NCBI RefSeq assembly: GCF_905220565.1
Contig: NC_059398.1
Span: 12,359,210-12,423,209, forward strand
Reading direction: 5' to 3'
Source of the DNA: Melitaea cinxia
Lineage: Eukaryota > Arthropoda > Insecta > Lepidoptera > Nymphalidae
DNA: 64,000 nt
Positions 32,459 to 45,269 of this stretch are shown in pieces. The notes under the pieces are model-generated. The model did no database searches. It had not been told where the DNA came from and saw nothing but the letters and a program-made list of their open reading frames with translations. Made by a program: the position numbers and the translations under genes. Position 1 is the stretch's first letter; the number at the start of each line of letters is the position of its first letter.

Positions 32459-34852
32459 GAATATTTGGTTTTGACAAAAACAGTATGCAACGAATTAGAC
32501 AACAGGTGAACTAATTTTACATATTATACATAATTTAGACAAAGCCGCGAGCACAGCTGGTGATTAAATTAAATACTCCAATTGAGTACGGCATGCGTTT
32601 GCAATACACAAACCATTAATCTACTACGGAAGGGCTTTCAGTTACGGACCACAAATTAATTACATTACACAACTACGAGATTATGTAATGAATCAACCTT
32701 TTTTTGTATAAAAGATTAATCAGCTCGATTGAAAAAAAAAAAACAATTTATGTTTTTACAAAAAAAAAAATATTGTTATGTAATATCGTTGAATGACAAA
32801 TCAAATGATAAACTGCGAGTTATTATTTATTTATAATTGTAATGGTTTTGCGTCTGCCTTGATTTTTATTTACCTTTAGCTACTGGAAGATATTTTCATA
32901 TTTTCGTTGTACTATAATAATGTTTCGAACAGCCTAAGCATAACGATTTGAAACAAAAACTTTTCATTTTGTAAGGAATAATATGTTTAGAGTGATTCAC
33001 TATAAATTGGGTTATATATAAGAAATTCAGAGAAGAATTTCAGCCTTAATGTCATTCCTAATTTGAAGCCTCAGCGCTAGAAGTGAAATGCACGTGTTGC
33101 ATTCTCTATACCACTATTCTATTCATCGATTATTTATTTAAGGAACGTTGAAAGGAAAAAAAAAACATTTAAAGATTTCAAACAAAACCGACGGTCTTTA
33201 GTTTTCTTTATGTATGTTTAAATAGTATTTAAGAAAACAGAATAGCAATACTTACACTATTGTTTAGTTTCATAAATTTAAATTAATTTTAACATGTAAC
33301 AATTTTTTTTTTGTTCTGGAAAAAAATATTTTTTTATTATTATTGTTTGTTAATTCCTTTTATATTGTTATTTCTTACACAGTATATATAAAAATATTAC
33401 ATCATTAGGTGTTGAATAGGTATTAAGCGACTAAATATGAACATCATATAATTTTCAACTTTAGAGAATTTACATATGTGAATAGTCAATTAATAGGACA
33501 CTTTATTCATCTAAGCAATGCTACTAATTTTTTAATCTTAACAAAAGGGCACATAATTTTTATCAATAAATAAATAATTTTGTTTTAAATGAGTTATGAT
33601 AGGTTATATACATGGACCATCCATAACGCAAATGACAATTTATTAACCTAATGCATGAACTAACATTAATGAGATACAAAACACTGCATTGTTTATTTAT
33701 AATTTATTATTAACGATCTATTATAACAAATGACCAGCAATTGTTATAGCGAAAACGCGATTTCGTTTGTATTCAAAACAAAAATTAACAATGCACTAGC
33801 GAATAGATGACAATAATTTGTAACACATTCAAATTTGAATAGCACATTTCGAAAATTGTTTGTCATGAGTCGGGCGTCACGAAATAATTACGTAGAGTTA
33901 CATAAATATTGAATAGGTAATGCACAGAGGATATTTCAATTAATAACATTTGCCGTTCACGTGAGGGTATTTGTTTTGCGGTTCAATTATAATGAAGTTA
34001 CTGATAACAAACTGTCTGTGATAGCAATAAGCTAAATAGGTAATAACAAACAGAGAATAATAGTACAATTAGACGGACAGAAATTTATGAATCTAATTTA
34101 TATTTTGCCCTATTATTCAGAGATAGCGATGAGGTTCTAGCGAGGAAAAAATCTTAGTATCAATCATATTTAACGTTTTTAGCATTCGTGAGAAAATTAA
34201 TGGTGGGGAATTTATGCGGTCAAATCACCTCCGCCGTTTTCAAACATTTTCTTTGTTTTCTTTGAATGTGTCGAGATTATATTTTATAGCCGAATATAAA
34301 ACTTTTTCTTTTCTTCCAAACTGAATTTATTGCGTGATACTGAATTAACAATTATACAACAGACTTGCGGTTTTTTTTTGTTGTTTTTTTTTATTACTTT
34401 TGATTTCATAAACAATGCTAAAACATATATCATATCAAATAAACATAGCCTTCAATATTCAAATAGCTTGTATCAATCAATTAATTTTTAGTGAATAATG
34501 TGTAATTACTATCGTTAATTCTATTTAATAACGTAGAAATAGTTAAATTATTATTAGAAAGAGCTATAAGAATAATTTGTAATTGCTTTGAATACAAATA
34601 AAATGAACACATATTTTCTAATATTGCTTATTGTATATCTCTTAGCTGGTGTCAGGATTTTGCATGGGGTTAATTTTTGTGTTAGTAGTTTATAAATCTA
34701 ATGACAGTCAGTTACATTTTGCTAGTATTCTGCTGAGCTTCATCCGCATAGACAATAAGATTTTGACTTTTCTGTTGCATTCCGGTAAAACATAACCTAC
34801 TCAATGTTAACGTGTTATCCTGGTGGAGGAATTTTTAGAATCGGTTGTACTT
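32459..34852. other. Unique AT-rich intron
   Basis: At about 32537-32560 AGACAAAGCCGCGAGCACAGC and CTGG^T are a Helitron 3'-end remnant. The rest has several poly-A/T runs and no gene. Confidence 0.3.
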
Positions 34853-34905
34853 TTTAATCGACTACAAAAAAGGAGGATGTTACTCAATTCGAACGTATAT
34901 ATTTT
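34853..34905 (+). repeat. 5' fragment of the AACCGACTTC repeat
   Basis: AATCGACTACAAAAAAGGAG and GTTACTCAATTCGAACG match the first ~45 bp of the family at 6166 with a few changes. The rest of the element is absent. Confidence 0.5.
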
Positions 34906-35040
34906 TTAATTTTATCCATTACTTAAAAAAATAAATAAAATAAAATTATGTTTTTTTATTATCTAACATCTTTATTATTAGTATAGACAAGTCTTACATT
35001 TATCGCATCAGCTGATATCTCGATATCAGGTAAATTTAAA

Positions 35041-35242
35041 TCTTATATATAAAATTCTCGTATCACAATGTTAGTTACCATATTCCTCCGAAACGGCTAT
35101 ACCGATTTTTCTGAAATTTCGTGTGCATATTGGGTAGGTCTGAGAATCGGCCACAACATTTATTTTTCGTACCCCATGGGGGGGGGGGTATCAAGGAGGT
35201 TAACAACATATATGACAAAACAACGTTTGCGGGGTCAGCTAG
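35041..35242 (+). mobile_element. Non-autonomous Helitron-like element (202 bp), exact ends
   Basis: A^TCTTATATATAAAATTCTCG at the left and CAACGTTTGCGGGGTCAGCTAG^T (last bases GGTCAGCTAG) at the right. Shares the CTCCGAAACGGCTATACCG and GTAGGTCTGAGAATCG stretches with 45726 and 60265. An 11-G run at 35177-35187 lies within. No ORF of note. Confidence 0.75.
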
Positions 35243-35562
35243 TTATTCTATAAAATATGATTAGTGCTGGAAATAGATTTTCAAATATAATATCCCCAAA
35301 AATGTCAAGAGAGAAAATAAAATACATACTTTGAGGTCTTAAAGACATATATATATCTTTTTCTTACGTTTGTCCTATTTATTACTAAGTGTGTATTCTG
35401 GCTTTCAGCCAAAATTCACCTTGACCACACCACCATTTATTGAATCAACTCTTTTCTTTTGACTGTACTCTGCTATCAGTTCCTTCAAAGATCTTATATA
35501 TATGTTTATTTGGATAATTCTATATTGATTATAATCTGTGTGCAAGTAGTATTTAATTATAA

Positions 35563-35745
35563 CTAGCTGCCCAGACAGACTTCGTTCTCTCAAAAGTTAA
35601 TAGTAATTTTTATTTTTATGTATATTAAAACCTTTCGGAACATAAAAAAAGAAATCTGCCGAATTAATCGAGTCATTTGATTCAGCCATCGAGTTATGCG
35701 CTTAGCAACATTCTTTTTATTTATAAATTTTTTTATTTACATAGA
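35563..35745 (-). mobile_element. Non-autonomous Helitron-like element (183 bp)
   Basis: The plus strand reads A^CTAGCTGCCCAGACAGACTT ... TTATTTACATAGA^T, the inverse of a TC...CTAG element between A and T. The interior has TTCGGAACATAAAAAAAG and a GAGTTATGCGCTTAGCAAC stretch. No ORF is present. Confidence 0.65.
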
Positions 35746-37397
35746 TTATTGTTCATTACGTATATACATTAGCGTTTTAACATGTTAATTACATATTAAG
35801 TGTTATTACGGAAAACTTAAATTATTCAGTATATGTCATAAGCATATATGAAACCAATTTCGTGTAGAAATATTTTAACATACCTTAAAAAAATAAAAAT
35901 ATATAAATTTATAAATATTTCATTTTAATTGTTAGTAGTTCGGTAAGACATATATTTATTAAAAATATAATAGTAAAAAGGTAAAGTATCATATGCCATA
36001 AAAACTATTGCATTATTTTAAAAGCAACTCTCGGTGAATAATTATCACATAATGGTAATCAATAATATTGAATATCGACATGGATTGTAATTATTAACTA
36101 AGTACACATTGGCCTCTATCGCGGTATCCTTGTTCTCATTTGGTAAACAATTCCCGATGCAGACGGTAAACAAATAATAACATACAATGAATTATTGAGC
36201 TTGTTATACTGACAAATGTGAATATATGCGTAATTAGTTTCGAAGTTAATTGTATATTACGTTATCATATGAAGATATGAAGCGCATGTGACAGGGAAGT
36301 CAGAGGAAGTATGACGTCAATGCTTATACTAACCTTAGAACAAGAAAAGCAATAGAAGTTCGTAAAAAATAAAAACACCCATGACATGACATGACATGAC
36401 CCATGACAAATTTTATTTCTATAGATAAATAACCAAGTACCGTCTCGTTAAATACTTTTGTATAATGTGATTGAGATTACCTATACCTATACATTAGAAT
36501 TATTATAAATGGTAATATTATTAATATTAAATGATGACTATGTCAATCCTGATGTAGTATTTCCAATGTGTTTTATGTTCTGAGACGGAGCCAAACTTCC
36601 ATCTAATACAGACACAAGTTGCGTTTCTATACTTCGATAGTTAGTTGGTAATAAACAAACATGGTGTGTGTTGAAGCCGATAAGCGCCTGTCGCAACATG
36701 CAACTACAGTCGAATCTCCGTTTCTCATGCTACGTTTGGGCCTATTATACAAGTACAGCGTTGTATATTATATACATATAACTTTATTGTTATAGAATTA
36801 TAAGATTATTTTAAAATCATTGTTTTTTGCCGTACGTACTTACGATAATATTATCATTTTAAGAGTGTAATAATATTTCTGTTAACATTTTTTTTGTACA
36901 TTAATGTAATAGAATAAAAAAAAAAAAAAAAACTAAATTGTTTCCGTGTAAAACAAATTTTATCCAAGCAATTTTTGTTCCCGTGGTTATTATGTTATAA
37001 TAACTTCTTGGGCGGTGACTGATGATAACGTGAGTAGATTGTACCCTATTACAGAAGGCTTGGCTATTGTCTTTTGTTTATGTCAGGTCACAAAATGCAG
37101 TGAGGCGGAGCAACGATGAGATTAGGCCATCTAAATTCGGGCTTAAATTTTAATCGGTGTTTAAGGCTTACCTAACGGAGACACTATATCGCTGCTTTAT
37201 GTACCAGTTTTGGCAGTAGTATCTTACTTGCGCGCCAGGGCTTTACCACGGAAGGGCTTTATCATACCATCTCTTAAACTATCCAATCATCGCATTGTGA
37301 GAAAATAATAAACTTAATTTATTTTCTGTCCCTCTCTTGCACATGAATATTATTTAAGGGGTTTACGAATACTTGTTGCTTATTACTGATCAATGAA
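35746..37397. other. Unique intronic sequence
   Basis: A short tandem run of CATGA units lies at 36381-36406. A poly-A stretch is at 36916-36931. No gene is seen. Confidence 0.35.
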
Positions 37398-37557
37398 ACG
37401 CCCAGCAGTGTCTTCGGTGCGACAATGCCAGCCCTGCAGTCACCAACCCGCCTGCTGAGTTTGGTAACTATGGGCAACGCACACGAGTTCACGCCATTTT
37501 TGCCCGAAATTGTCGAGCTCTATGTCCAGCAGTGGACTGCTATAGGCTGAAGTGATG
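37398..37557 (+). mobile_element. Internally deleted RTE derivative, strongly 5' truncated
   Basis: It begins within the middle hairpin loop (GCCCAGCAGTGTCTTCGG) and runs through the ATG context (here CACGAGTTCACGCC) to the RTE tail ATGTCCAGCAGTGGACTGCT and AGGCTGAAGTGA. The tail is the closest of the nine to the RTE copy at 19796. Confidence 0.78.
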
Positions 37558-38470
37558 AAGCAGTCACTTCATTCTTTTTCTTTTTTTAGTCGTTTCTGCT
37601 GTCTTTTAGTCCAGCTGATATTGTATTCTCACAATATGATGGTTAATATTATAGAGTGTAACTTGTTTTGCTGCATTTATTTAAAAACTAATGAGTATCC
37701 TAGCCAAAAAAATCATATGTGACCTTTGTGTTTATTTCGTCGTACATGTTATTTGCGAAATTTAACACACAATTGGCGTAAATAAAAGTTAGTGAATCTA
37801 AAAGTAATTGAACTGAAAATGTACAGAAAGTCTAATACAATATCAAGTTCTATTTAATTCAATGCCAAGAAAGTTATTGGTTGCAGTTAGTTTTAATATA
37901 AAAATCGAACACCACTCTACTTTTATACAATTTTAATAGAGAAATGAGAGAAATTGTGTTTTAAAAATGCTAACAGGAATCGTGATGAGCTAGACGCGTT
38001 ATTTTTCACTTGGCTTTATTTTTACGCGAAGCTACATCGACGGCCAGCATCGAACGGGATTCTAATCAATTTAATTTATCAGGGTTCCCCGGAGGCGGCC
38101 ATTCACTTCATTTAATGCGCGTATTTTGCGGCAGGGCTGATTGTTTTGAACCATTCAGCTGTACGGTCCATTTAGATTAATTATGGGATTACTTAATTTC
38201 GTTGTGAATTATGTATTAAGTTATCGCGTTACCGAGATGAAACATCATAATTCTGTTTTAAAAAAATTAAAAAAACGATACGGGTGATCTGTTAATTATT
38301 TTATTTTTGTTTTTGAAACTTAATATATTTGCTGAGACAATTTTTTGAGAGCGCATGAATCAAAAATTAAAGATAAGTAAAAAGCTTATTAAAAATGTTT
38401 ATAGAAATCAAAATCTTAAGGATTCGACGAAATAATTTAATAATGTGTGTTAAGTGTATGTGTATGGTTA
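37558..38470. other. Unique intron, possible homeodomain-site block
   Basis: 38030-38210 is repeat-free, GC-richer and carries AT-rich homeodomain-type words, including GGATTA at 38186-38191 and TCTAATC near 38060. No coding support. Confidence 0.3.
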
Positions 38471-38798
38471 TTATTACAGCCTATACAGTCCACTGCTGGA
38501 CACAGGCCTCCACAAATTCGTGCCAAAAATGGCGTAAACTCATGTGTTTTGCCCATAGTCACCACGCTGGGCAGGCGGGTTGGTGACCGCAGTACTGGCT
38601 TTGTCGCACCGAAGACGCTGCTGCCCGTCTTCGGCCTGTGTATTTCAAAGCCAGCAGTTGGATGGTTATCCCGCCATCGGTCGGTTTCTTAAGTTCCAAG
38701 GTGGTTGTGGAACCTTGTTATCCCTTAGTCGCCTCTTACGACACCCACGGGAAGAGAGGGGGTGGCTAAATTCTTTAGTGCCGTAGCCACACAGCACA
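38471..38798 (-). mobile_element. Internally deleted RTE derivative, near full length
   Basis: The minus strand runs from GTGCTGTGTGGCTACGGC (38798) to AGGCTGTAATAATAA (38471). All three 5'-UTR stems are kept. An exact 11-bp repeat (GTGTATGGTTA at 38460-38470 and 38812-38822) is probably the target duplication, although 13 extra bases separate the right copy from the 5' end of the element. Confidence 0.85.
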
Positions 38799-38861
38799 GT
38801 ATTATATTACAGTGTATGGTTAATTGTTTTAATATTTATTATAAATTTATTGTAACTTCTA

Positions 38862-39050
38862 GACCTATGCTGACGCTAGACCATTTCCTTTGCCCTAAGG
38901 TTTCCTGGAGGAGATCGATTTTTAGCGATAATGGCGCCCTTTGTATTTAATGATATATTGTTAAAATATTTCTAACTTTGCTATGTGCTATTTCTGTTTT
39001 TGGTGTACAATAAAGTTTATTTTTATTATTATTATTATTATTAAATTATT
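38862..39050 (+). mobile_element. LINE 3' end (CR1-like, by UTR similarity)
   Basis: GTTTCCTGGAGGAGATCGAT, TTAGCGATAATGGCGCCC and TTGGTGTACAATAAAGTTTA, followed by (TTA)n, are the same 3'-end pattern as 55815. No coding part remains. Confidence 0.62.
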
Positions 39051-39208
39051 CATTTACTTATTATACCTTTTCCTTTTGTAATTTGAACAGAAATAAGCAT
39101 TTTTAATAATTGAAGACAATTTCAGCTTCCGTTAGTTATTTCATTGTTTATTAAAAATACTATCAATCCTAGTAGGATGTTTGTCGTCTTAGATTATTTT
39201 TCGAAGTA

Positions 39209-40991
39209 ATAGGTTGGAGAAAAGTGTTTTCATATTTTCTAGTAAAAGTTTCTTTTTGGTTATATTATTCGTAACCGACTGGTTTTGATACCATGAAAAA
39301 GTGACATTTTAAAAATGACTTTAGAAAGTTTAAAACATTTTAACGCCACTTTTCAACTGTTTTTCTGTTCGCCTAAATGAGTGAATCCAATGAAGAAATG
39401 CGACTCAAGCGCCATAAAAAATAGTGACGTTTATAGACCTCTTGACCTATTTTAAAAATAGCACAAAATTGGTTAAAGATACATTTCACTCTCGTTGCCC
39501 AGTTAGTGATAAACGCGACGACATTTTTGAAAAAGTGGAGCTAGAGCGATATTTGAGTAGTTATGACATAGCTGAAGATAATTGACGATAAAACAGTTTG
39601 ACTCATTTGAAAAAGATACAAAAAAAGTCGATATATAAGTGTCATATGAACTCACTGAAAGAAATCTGAGGACCGTATACTCATTTGCGATTCCCTCTTA
39701 AGACGTATTGACATTGAACCATTTTTAAAGAGATTGGTCATTGGTGAAGAAAAGTGGATCACCTACGATAAGAATGTACGAAAAATATCGTAGTCAAAGG
39801 TCGGTCAAGCTGCACAGACTATCGTCAAACCCAGGTTGACACGCAATAAGGTGATGTTGAATGTATGGTGGGATTGGTAAGGCATCATTCATTATGAGCT
39901 TTTACTGCAAGGCAAAACAATCGATTCGGATTTTTACTGTCAACAGCTGATGAGACATAAGGAAGAAATTGAGAATAAGAGGCCACAATCGATCAACAGA
40001 AAAGGTGTGGTCTTTCATCACGACAACGCCTGACCACATTCGTCTTAGCCACTCAACAAAAATTGAGTTAGTTTGACTGGGAAATCTTAAATGAATCCAC
40101 CTTATGGCCACGATCTTGCATCCTCAGATTGCTGTTTGTTTCGATCTCTTTAGAATTCTTTAGGTAGGGTAAAGTTAACATCAAGAGGGGACTGTCAAAA
40201 CTACTTATTTTCACTTTTTAACCGACTTCCAAAAAAGGAGGAGGTTCTCAATTCGGCTGTATTTTTTTTATGTATGTTACATCAGAACTTTTGACCGGGT
40301 GGACCGATTTCGACAATTTTTTTTTATCGAAAGGTGGTGTGTGTCAATTGGACCCATTTAAATTTATTTGAGATCTAGCAACTACTTTTCGAGTTATATC
40401 TAATAATGCGTTTTTACTTAACGCTTGTTTCGTCGACCTACGTTGTATTAAACCGCATAACTTTCTACTGGATGTACCGATTTTGATTATTCTTTTTTTG
40501 TTGGAAAGGGGATATCCCTAGTTTGGTACCATGATAAGAAAACCAGGATCTGATGATGGAATCCCAGAGAAATCGAGAGAACTCTCGAAAATTCGCAATA
40601 ACTTTTTACTGGGTGTACCGTTTTTGATAATTTTTAATTTAATCAAAAGCTGATGTTTATCATGTGGTCACCTTTAAACTTTATCGAGATCTGATTACTA
40701 CTTTTTGAGTAATCTTTGATAACACGTAGTTACTTGACTATTTTTTCGTCGATCTACGTTGTATTACTTGTCGATGTAATTGAAGTCGGTTTTTTTTTCG
40801 TTTGTCTGCAAACACAATTATTTAATGAGAAGTCCCAAAATTTGTACAGAACGGAATCCACTACCTTCCAGATGGCGGCAAGTTATCGAACATAATGGTA
40901 CATAATACATATTTTTAATTAATGTAAATAAATTTTGTAAAATCTTACCTTGAATTTCTATACAAAAAAGGAAAAAAATCCCCGACTTAAT
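39209..40991 (+). pseudogene. mariner transposon fossil, split by a repeat insertion
   Basis: AATAGGTTGGAGAAAAG at the left and TCCCCGACTTAAT at the right form imperfect inverted ends next to TA. Between them, outside the inserted repeat (40220-40821), is a mariner-type transposase reading frame broken by stops and shifts. Recognisable are VSDKRDDIFEKVE, a WIT-YDKN region with the first catalytic D, an HHDNA-PH region with the second D (about 40016-40036), and a degenerate DLASSD third-D region (about 40111-40128). The C-terminal end resumes at about 40826 with EKSQNLYR and reaches VIEHNGT and a stop. Without the insert it is about 1.2 kb, normal for mariner. It is clearly inactive. Confidence 0.88.
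40220..40821 (+). repeat. AACCGACTTC inverted-end repeat inside mariner
   Basis: AACCGACTTCC at 40220 and GAAGTCGGTT near 40782, followed by a degenerate terminal hairpin (GTTTGTCTGCAAAC) and ACAATTAT, just as in the 6166 copy. The two ~165-bp interior units are at about 40287-40450 and 40603-40768. Because the mariner coding sequence resumes right after it, both ends of the element are fixed here by an outside reference. Confidence 0.82.
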
Positions 40992-42189
40992 AAGTATTAT
41001 TTATAAAATTGATCAAAACCTCAAACACGAACAAAAAATATAAATACATAAAAACAAATATGTCACCCTTCAAGCTGAGCCACGGTCATAAGAAATATTA
41101 ATTATCATCATCAAGATTAAATAAGAAAGATGGCAATCGAAGACCGAAGAGAGGGTAGAATTACGACAGCAGCAGCATTTGTCTCAGCAACTAATAAAGG
41201 AGACAATATTGCATTCGATACGTATAAATGTGCGAGCAACATTTGGGGCGTGATATTAATTCCGCCAGTAATTGCTATCGGTTTCCACCCGGGGCTGCAG
41301 CCATGAGCCATGAATACAGGAGTTACCGCTATTTGTTCCTGACGTTGCGGTTTAGGGTACCTCGACCCCGTCCTATATTTATTTTCTTCGAGTTTTGTCC
41401 AAACGGAATAGCCCTGTGGGTTATAAGGATGATTTCAATAGTTCCAGTTGGATTATTGATAACCCTTATAGGTAATTAAACCGTTGTGGTGTTGGCGTAA
41501 CATACACACGCTTTCTATAATGAAACATGTCGGGCTCAGAGATTATTTATTTATTAAATGTGTCAGAAATATCCTAATTTTATATCAACAACTAAATAAT
41601 CAAAAATCGCACATATGCAAGTTTGATTTACACATTCAGATAGTTTACTATAGTCACTAAGGAAATATGTTATACGCAAAAGTCTAGTTTTACCGTCTCT
41701 ACTTCGACGTTTGAATCGTTTAATCTTAGTGATTTTTTTAACAGATAGTATATAATGTATATTACCGTTTAGAATTTAAAAAAAGATACGGTATTTTATT
41801 ATACTTTCTCGATCTTCTTTTAATGGAGTAACTTTTTAAACGTACTGCTGATAATGATGAGAAAGAATGTTTTTGTAACCACTTCGTGTCACGTTTCACA
41901 GAAAATTAGTATTTTTTATATTTAATGATAAAATGTTTGGCAATACTCGTACCAAAAAGACCAATTTAACGACATTCTGACAGCATTAATTTATATATTT
42001 AGGAGTAAACACAGAACTGGACAGTAACGATGTTGACGAGGTTAAAACCACTGGTCTCTTTAACTGTCTGCAGCCAAGTCTGAATAAATAAAGAAAAACA
42101 TGAAATACGGGAAGAACGATAGATGAAAGGAAAACTCCTTGAAAATTAATAAATAAAATAAATAAATTATAAATAAAGTTATATACATA
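40992..42189. other. Unique intron, GC-richer block
   Basis: 41110-41480 is repeat-free and GC-richer, with TGATATTAATTCCGCCAG and TAATTGCTATCGG. Overlapping frames of 64-83 codons on both strands argue against real coding. The remainder is AT-rich. Confidence 0.3.
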
Positions 42190-42438
42190 TATTAATTTGT
42201 GTTTATACAAACATTTATTTCCGAACTGCTTGTTAGTCCTCCTCCTCACCATGCCTCGGAAAGCACGTTAAGCTGTCGATCCCGTCGTTATCATGTACAC
42301 CGGTTAGCGATCATTACTCATAGTAGGGAATATCTCCGCCAACCCGCATTGGAGCAGCGTGGTGGATTAAGCTCTAATTCTTCTCCTACATGGGTTAAGA
42401 AGCCTATGCCCAGCAGTGGAATATTACAGGCTGAAGCA
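42190..42438 (+). mobile_element. tRNA-headed SINE, head missing, RTE-type tail
   Basis: It starts after the head with TTTGTGTTTATACAAACATT and keeps CATGCCTCGGAAAGCACG, AACCCGCATTGGAGCAGCG and the tail GCCTATGCCCAGCAGTGGAA ... CAGGCTGAAG. It is 5' truncated, as is common for LINE-mobilised SINEs. Confidence 0.72.
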
Positions 42439-42579
42439 CATAGCGTTGGTTGTATTTTTTGTTGCTTGACGTAGATAATTACATTCTCGTGCTGTTTAAT
42501 AACCGTAGAAGACTGAAAAACTACAAATTTTGTTTTAACTATTTCAACAATATCATTTTAAAGTGATATAATTATGATA

Positions 42580-42910
42580 TGCCATGTTGCTACGGCATCA
42601 AATAAACCCCCTCTCTTCCCTTGGGTGTCGTACGAGGGGACTAAGGGAAAACACAGTTCCACTAGCACCTTGGAACTTAAAAAGCCGACCGATGGCGGGA
42701 TAACCATCCAACTGCTGGCTTTGAAATACATAGGCCGAAGACGGGCAGCAGCGTCTTAGGTGCGACAAAGCCAGCGCTGCAGTCACCAACCCGCCTGCCC
42801 AGCGTGGTGACTACGGGCAACACATATGAGTTCGCACCATTTTTGGCGCAAAGTTGTGGAGGCCTATGTCTAGCAGTGGACTGCAATAGGCTGAAATAAT
42901 GATGATGATG
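42580..42910 (+). mobile_element. Internally deleted RTE derivative with exact target duplication
   Basis: AATTATGATA at 42570-42579 and 42911-42920 abut the element exactly. The 5' end is slightly altered (TGCCATGTTGCTACGGC) and the tail is GGCCTATGTCTAGCAGTGG, AGGCTGAAATA and (ATG)n. The interior junction is the same as in the other full-length short copies. Confidence 0.88.
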
Positions 42911-42920
42911 AATTATGATA

Positions 42921-45269
42921 CAACATTAAAAACAAAGTGAAATTAATCGATGTAATGAAATAATTGTCGTTCATAAAAATAAAATCAGTTCAAATTTTCT
43001 CGAAGTTCTACTTCTTCTCTGTTATACAACTCTAGAACTTTCGAAGCAAAATTACGTCAAGTTATTCAAGTCCATATAAAGTAGCCGTTGTAAGCGGAAT
43101 ACTTCCACGTACAAATTTTAACACATGAATTTTGCTGGTATAGAGCCAAGAGATAGGCATAATATCCGCATTTTTAGATAGCAACGTGAACTGCACGTCG
43201 AATTTTTTTGTCCAATTAGGAATACAAAATTCGCCTCATATATTCAGGCTATTAAAAAAATTAAATGAAAAGGAGTATTATCGACTAATGTTTTTTTTTA
43301 TTAAAAAAAAAAATAAAACTAAAATTCTTATACATTACACAAGGCGTCTTAAATATACCTACTGTATTTTCAAACGTTAAATAAGATATAAAGGTTACTA
43401 AATGGTAAATGTAAAACTGGAAAATTGAAAATAGATTTGAGGTACGTCCTAAAAATATGGGCCAGAACAACCAATGAATGAGCTTTTTTTCCCAGTTGCG
43501 CCTTACAGAAGAGCATAGCTAAATAATACAACATTCAAGTAGTATCAAGTTTCTGTGGTGTGTTATGCTGTCGGAGATTTTTTGGGTAGGCTGTGGTGAC
43601 AGTAGAGGTAGGGTAGATAATGCTCTAGTGATACACCTAAAGTTATAGGCCCTGGCGACCATTAATATACCTAATAGACCGTAAATTGTTTGCCTACCTG
43701 GTTAATAACCACAAAAAAATTACAAGTTTTGTCAGATTAATTTGTTTCTAACCGACAAAGAAAAAGTCAATCAAAATTTAGAAGACAAAGAAGATTGTAA
43801 CATTCGTATTGACAACAAAAAATCAATTTACTACTTATCAATAGCATTTGCCTCATTACAAAATTTATGTTCAGAAATATGCTAATAATGTTTTTAACCA
43901 ACAAGAAGTTGGGTACTATCAACTTTCTTTCGGCCTACATCTACATATTTTTCATCTACACTTAGAAATAAGTATCAATTACCTATTTACGGTTTCAATT
44001 TTGTAGTAAAACATAAAAAGTAAACGATTTTTTTAACACAAAGTAACTTTTCTAGTCAAACAAATTCTACACTTACAAGCCATTTTCCCTGTTTTGTTAG
44101 AAAACTTAGTTGTTTCGTGCAGGAATAAAATAAGGCATCGTCTCCTTAAAGATAAGTAGGACGTAACTCCATTCGGCAAAAGGCCTCTCAACATCACGGT
44201 AGTGTAGTGCTACCAAGTTGAAGAGACCTGCCACGTTTCTTGTATCGGCAAAAGATTGGAAGAAATAGGGGTTAGCAAGAGGATGCGGTGGGTCGATTAT
44301 TAGTGGTCGTGTTATACACAGTCAGCTCGATGTGTGAACGGAGGTCCTCGTTATTTTCAATTTCCATATACGAGCGCCCATACTATAGTACGTTCTCGTC
44401 TACAAGTATGAGGGTGTATTAAGCCATGAATCTTATAAAGACTCGAGTAGATTTAATACGCTTAGGAAAATATATTTTTTTACTTATTTTTCGAGCATCA
44501 TTTAAATTTCTGTATAGGAATAATTGTAAACGACGCTGTATTTATAATAAAGCAGGAAAAGAAAATTGAATTATGTGTTATATTTTTAAAAAGGTTAGAT
44601 CATAAAAAGCATAATAAGCCACACCAATAATCCTATTACGAAATTCATTTTTATTTCATGTTGTATTAAATTTATAATGGAAGATGGTGTTATTATAACA
44701 CGTTTCTGGCAGTATCGTCGGCACGGCACTTACCGCGAGGTAGCGGGGGTAGGATACAACGAGAAAATTGTATTTCCATTTTTACAATTTCAATTTAGTA
44801 TTAATTCGAGTCCAGAGCCGAGTCGGGCGCGCCGCCACATGTAAAATATGGATCGGCTAAGTGAAATTAAAATGCTCTATAAATTGTGATTTTTGCAAGT
44901 CCTAAAGTGGAGATGGCTTTTTATTATTTATCGCCAAGCGCCTGTCGGCCGACGTCGACTTACTGAAAATCACTGTTATTATTCAATTTACTTGTTTAAA
45001 GTTTTACTTTGACACTAGTTTTCATTTTTAAGACTATAAAGAACTTCCACGTCTTTCGCGAAAAAAAAAGGTCTCGAGAAAGGATGAGCATTTTATATAA
45101 CATTGCTATTTTAGTAAGTCCGAAAGTATTAATAACTTTTTCGATGTTATATTAAGAACGAAATTAAAATAGCGTAGCTATTTTGTTTAAATAACACTTA
45201 TATTGTTAATTATCTTATATATACTTTTGTAACAACGATTACTGAGTAACCGTAATATTTAATTAACCT
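42921..45269. other. Unique intron with candidate conserved blocks
   Basis: 44150-44420 and 44690-44960 are GC-richer and repeat-free; the second includes GAGTCGGGCGCGCCGCCACA. The frames at 43186-43380 and 43285-43470 are AT-driven. No gene is seen. Confidence 0.3.

Noticed and set aside
35177..35187. 11-G run as a G-quadruplex feature
   Set aside because: A single uninterrupted G run inside a Helitron, prone to slippage or sequencing error; no four-tract pattern.
36381..36406. Short direct repeats as a CRISPR-like array
   Set aside because: They are simple CATGA units without spacers in an insect genome; an ordinary microsatellite.
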